64,000 nt of DNA, from positions 992,001 through 1,056,000 of the forward strand of contig NC_057377.1 of assembly GCF_016906535.1 (NCBI RefSeq), in the 5' to 3' direction. Shown here one piece after another: positions 61,407 to 64,000 of this stretch (the stretch's first letter is position 1; every line of letters begins with the position of its first letter). The notes under the pieces were generated by a model. The model did not search any database. It saw only the letters and a list, made by a program, of their open reading frames with translations, and was not told where the DNA came from. Both the position numbers and the translations under genes were made by a program. This stretch comes from Rhizoctonia solani (lineage: Eukaryota > Basidiomycota > Agaricomycetes > Cantharellales > Ceratobasidiaceae).

Positions 61407-64000
61407 CTACCAATTAACTGGAAGTTTGAATACCGCCACACTGTACGCTGGGAACGTGTAATTGAGGACAGTACTACCGGAAGCTACTTTGAGACTAGTC
61501 GTTTTCGGCAACACTGCATTGGTGGTGGTAAGCGTGTTTGATACATTGGCCATCGGTGCGGAGAGGACTGTGATACTTGAAGATCTGCCTGCAAGAGGGA
61601 AACCAAAGGCGAACGATGCAATGAACGAAGAATTGGCAGTATTGGCAGCCTGAAATGATACAGCGATGCGATTAGAAATGGTCAGATCATTCCTAGTGTA
61701 CAAGATGCAAACCTTTAGATAAACTATCTTGTTCTTTATATCGTGACTAGCAACCCAGTGTAGAGGCACGTCAGCACTGGGTGCAGGCGAAGTTTTGATC
61801 ACATGTGTGCCGAGGTTGGTAGAGAACATCTACAATAATAAAAACTGAGTGCCAATCAAAAATCACTAGCGCACACTAGACCTACGTGCTGCGCATAGTA
61901 AGAAGCTGATTTTACAATATCACCTGCATCAAATGTGATTATATCCGGTGTCCATTGCCAACCGTTGATGTGCTGTAAGCTAGGAGCATCTAACATGACA
62001 CATTAGATTAGAGATTCAAAACTACCGGCAGGATACTTACATGCCGAAGCAAAGATCACATCCGAATTACTAATAGTTGGGAGATCTTAGCTGTATAAAT
62101 CTCAAAGCGCTATTTGACTACCCACCGCTCGAGGCCGGTCATATATGCCGCTTCAGCAACTGCGCCTTGTAATGTTGGATATTCCAATCGACCGCAAGAA
62201 AACTCGCCGAGAAGACACGAGGAGTTTGTCGACGTCACAGCATACCTGCGGTGATGTAAGTATATTTCCCCACACAGCATCAAGTGTAATAACGTACTCT
62301 CCAATAAAGAGGTGTGTGCCATTGCGGGGGTATGTATCATACTGTAGCGCTCTCTCAATGAACCATTCTGGGGTGTTGTATTGATGGAAATCGAGGTAAG
62401 TATATGCAGGATCAAGGGCCGTGTCAGGAAGGGATGTCGCAAGATACTCAAATCCACTATCGGGGAAGGCAGCTTTCAATCCTGTGACAAATGCCTGGGA
62501 AAGAAGGTTCAATAACACTATCAACACGCGGCAGATATGAATAACCACATACCCTCCAGCGATATTTGACATAACTGTGAAAGATATGTGAGTATTGCAT
62601 CTCGGATCGATAGAATCATGCTCACGTATCTACCCCCTTCATCAAGAAACTACATGTAAGCACAACTGGACACTTGCGAACTGGTTAGTCACTCACAAAA
62701 AAGTCTTCGTTTCCAATTTCAATATATTTAAGTTTATATGGTTCCGGGTGCCCATACTGGGCTCGTAACTTTGCCCATTCATTTGTTTTCGCGTCACCAG
62801 TGATGAAGTGAATTTCGTTGATGACCTCTTGCACATAGGGCTGAATTTCAGCTTCTGGGACAACAGGAAATGTGGACAGGTCGGCGTAGTCCCCAATGGA
62901 GAGGCCAGCTGAGATAGTCACTTGAATAAGCCAACGTGTGTACATGCAATCCTTATCCACACTTACCCCAGACTCCCAGGATAGGTTCCTGAACAGTGAT
63001 GTCAATACACGTGGGTTAATTTGAGGTGCTGATGCTGCTCACCGCACCAAGGTCTTCCGCCCAATTGAGATATTCCATGAGGCCCTGTACAGATTAACCT
63101 TCAACCAAATGCCAAAATATTTGTCCTGAGATATTCACCAAGCCATCGGTATTGGGATAACCTATGGATTTATATAAGTGCCGCGAAACATATCAACCCG
63201 ACCTCGCACATACCCCAATCAGCAAAACGCCCCGGGCGGTTCTCGATCCTTTCGGTCGAATACAGGGCTCAGTGAATGCTAATACCAAAAATACAAGCAA
63301 CTTACGGGCCAATCTATAATACATAGAAAGTGTCAACCCAGTTCTAGAATCAGTTAGAATGTGCCTACAGTTTCATTCCACTTCCAACGCCTATCAATTG
63401 CATGACCTGTTACCCATACGTCAGGTGCAGTCGTGATCGAGACACAAATGCGCCATACCTTCCAGATTGTTTCCACCGGGGAATCTCCATACTCCGGGCT
63501 TTGTAGCGGCTAGAGCCTCTGCTAGATCGACTCTCATTCCATTTGGCCTGTTACGGTATGTGGGAGGAAAAAGAGAAAGCAGCCCGAAATAAACATTTTT
63601 TCCGGCCGCGCTTGATCCGTCGACCGTAACACGGAAGAAATTATTGTTATTCGGAGCTGACTTTGTCGGTTTGAACTCAAAAGTAAACTTCCTCCACGAG
63701 GACGATACCCCTTTAAGTGTTTTTGTTGCATAAGTCGTACCAGATTCCGACACTAACGAAACGGTGACGGATCCGGTATAGCTGTCAGATTTGGCGTACA
63801 ACGACCCGGTATATTTCCATCCGGACTGTACTTTGATCCCTACATAATTAATTTAGTACGTTAGCCAAGGTTTTCCCTAGGATGCAACACAACTTGCCCC
63901 AATATCCGGAGTTCTGGAACCCAACTGACCCAGTCACACCTGTGGGAACCGCAACCTGCAGGGAATTGGGCAACGCAGTCGAAACTCCAGGAGTGTTATT
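61407..64000 (-). CDS. Alpha-L-arabinofuranosidase, GH51 (N-terminal part beyond window)
   Basis: Secreted enzyme removing L-arabinose side chains from hemicellulose and pectin. The gene enters from the right edge and ends at 61407. Visible parts in protein order: a carbohydrate-binding-like beta-domain ('YAKSDSYTGSVTVSLVSES', 'FFRVTVDGSSAAGKN'), 'GMRVDLAEALAATKPGVWRFPGGNN', 'EIQPYVQEVINEIHFITGD', the acid/base region 'LKYIEIGNEDFF' (Glu in GNE), 'FHQYNTPEWFI', the nucleophile region 'THLFIGEY' (Glu), and the C-terminal beta-domain ending 'YTFPAYSVAVFKLPVNW'. Many short introns. Both catalytic glutamates are present, so the copy appears functional. Signal peptide not in view. Confidence 0.88.

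Overview
The window is nuclear DNA of a filamentous basidiomycete, most likely an agaricomycete related to Rhizoctonia/Ceratobasidiaceae (an inference from gene content and style, not a search result). The evidence is: very intron-dense genes with 45-65 nt GT-AG introns, two large F-box genes, a fungal POM152, an intron-containing histone H4, tandem thioredoxins, a Tad1-like LINE fragment, and TKL-type kinases of the 'FECLVKHGC ... VAEGGFGDVW' kind. Coordinates of multi-exon genes run from start codon to stop codon and include introns.

Layout. 1-3.7 kb: last exon of an unknown gene, then a 2-oxoglutarate/Fe(II) dioxygenase. 4.2-9.0 kb: two F-box-like genes on the minus strand. 9.6 kb: U6 snRNA. 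10-16 kb: inorganic pyrophosphatase (minus) and the pore-membrane nucleoporin POM152 (plus). 16.8-20.3 kb: a Sin3-PAH/TKL-kinase fusion and a decayed PAH1 exon. 20.6-23.3 kb: three thioredoxin paralogues in tandem. 23.6-25.3 kb: RIB7 and histone H4, divergent around an E-box palindrome. 25.4-27.7 kb: gene-poor, with a decayed beta-propeller-like remnant. 27.8-31 kb: STRAP-like WD40 protein and an ISC1-like sphingolipid phospholipase C. 32-39 kb: three tandem arrestin-like paralogues. 39-43 kb: PRP22. 44.5 kb: small hypothetical gene. 45-46.1 kb: 5'-truncated LINE with a 16-bp target-site duplication. 46.3-50.4 kb: a Sec7-PH/TKL-kinase fusion. 50.9-53.8 kb: GRAM-VASt (Lam/Aster-type) sterol-transfer protein. 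54.7-61.3 kb: NOP10, an SAM methyltransferase, a short-chain dehydrogenase and EXO5. 61.4 kb to the end: GH51 arabinofuranosidase running out of the window.

Most genes are unlinked housekeeping functions (splicing: U6 and PRP22; nuclear pore; snoRNP; chromatin; riboflavin; lipid transfer) with no pathway cluster. The unusual layer is family expansion and domain capture. The same TKL kinase module, with the same exon structure, a 9-nt microexon and a DFD instead of a DFG motif, is attached through a phase-0 intron to two unrelated partners: the N-terminal half of a Sin3 corepressor and an ARF-GEF (Sec7-PH). This looks like repeated exon-shuffling of a kinase cassette onto housekeeping scaffolds and is the most interesting signal in the window.
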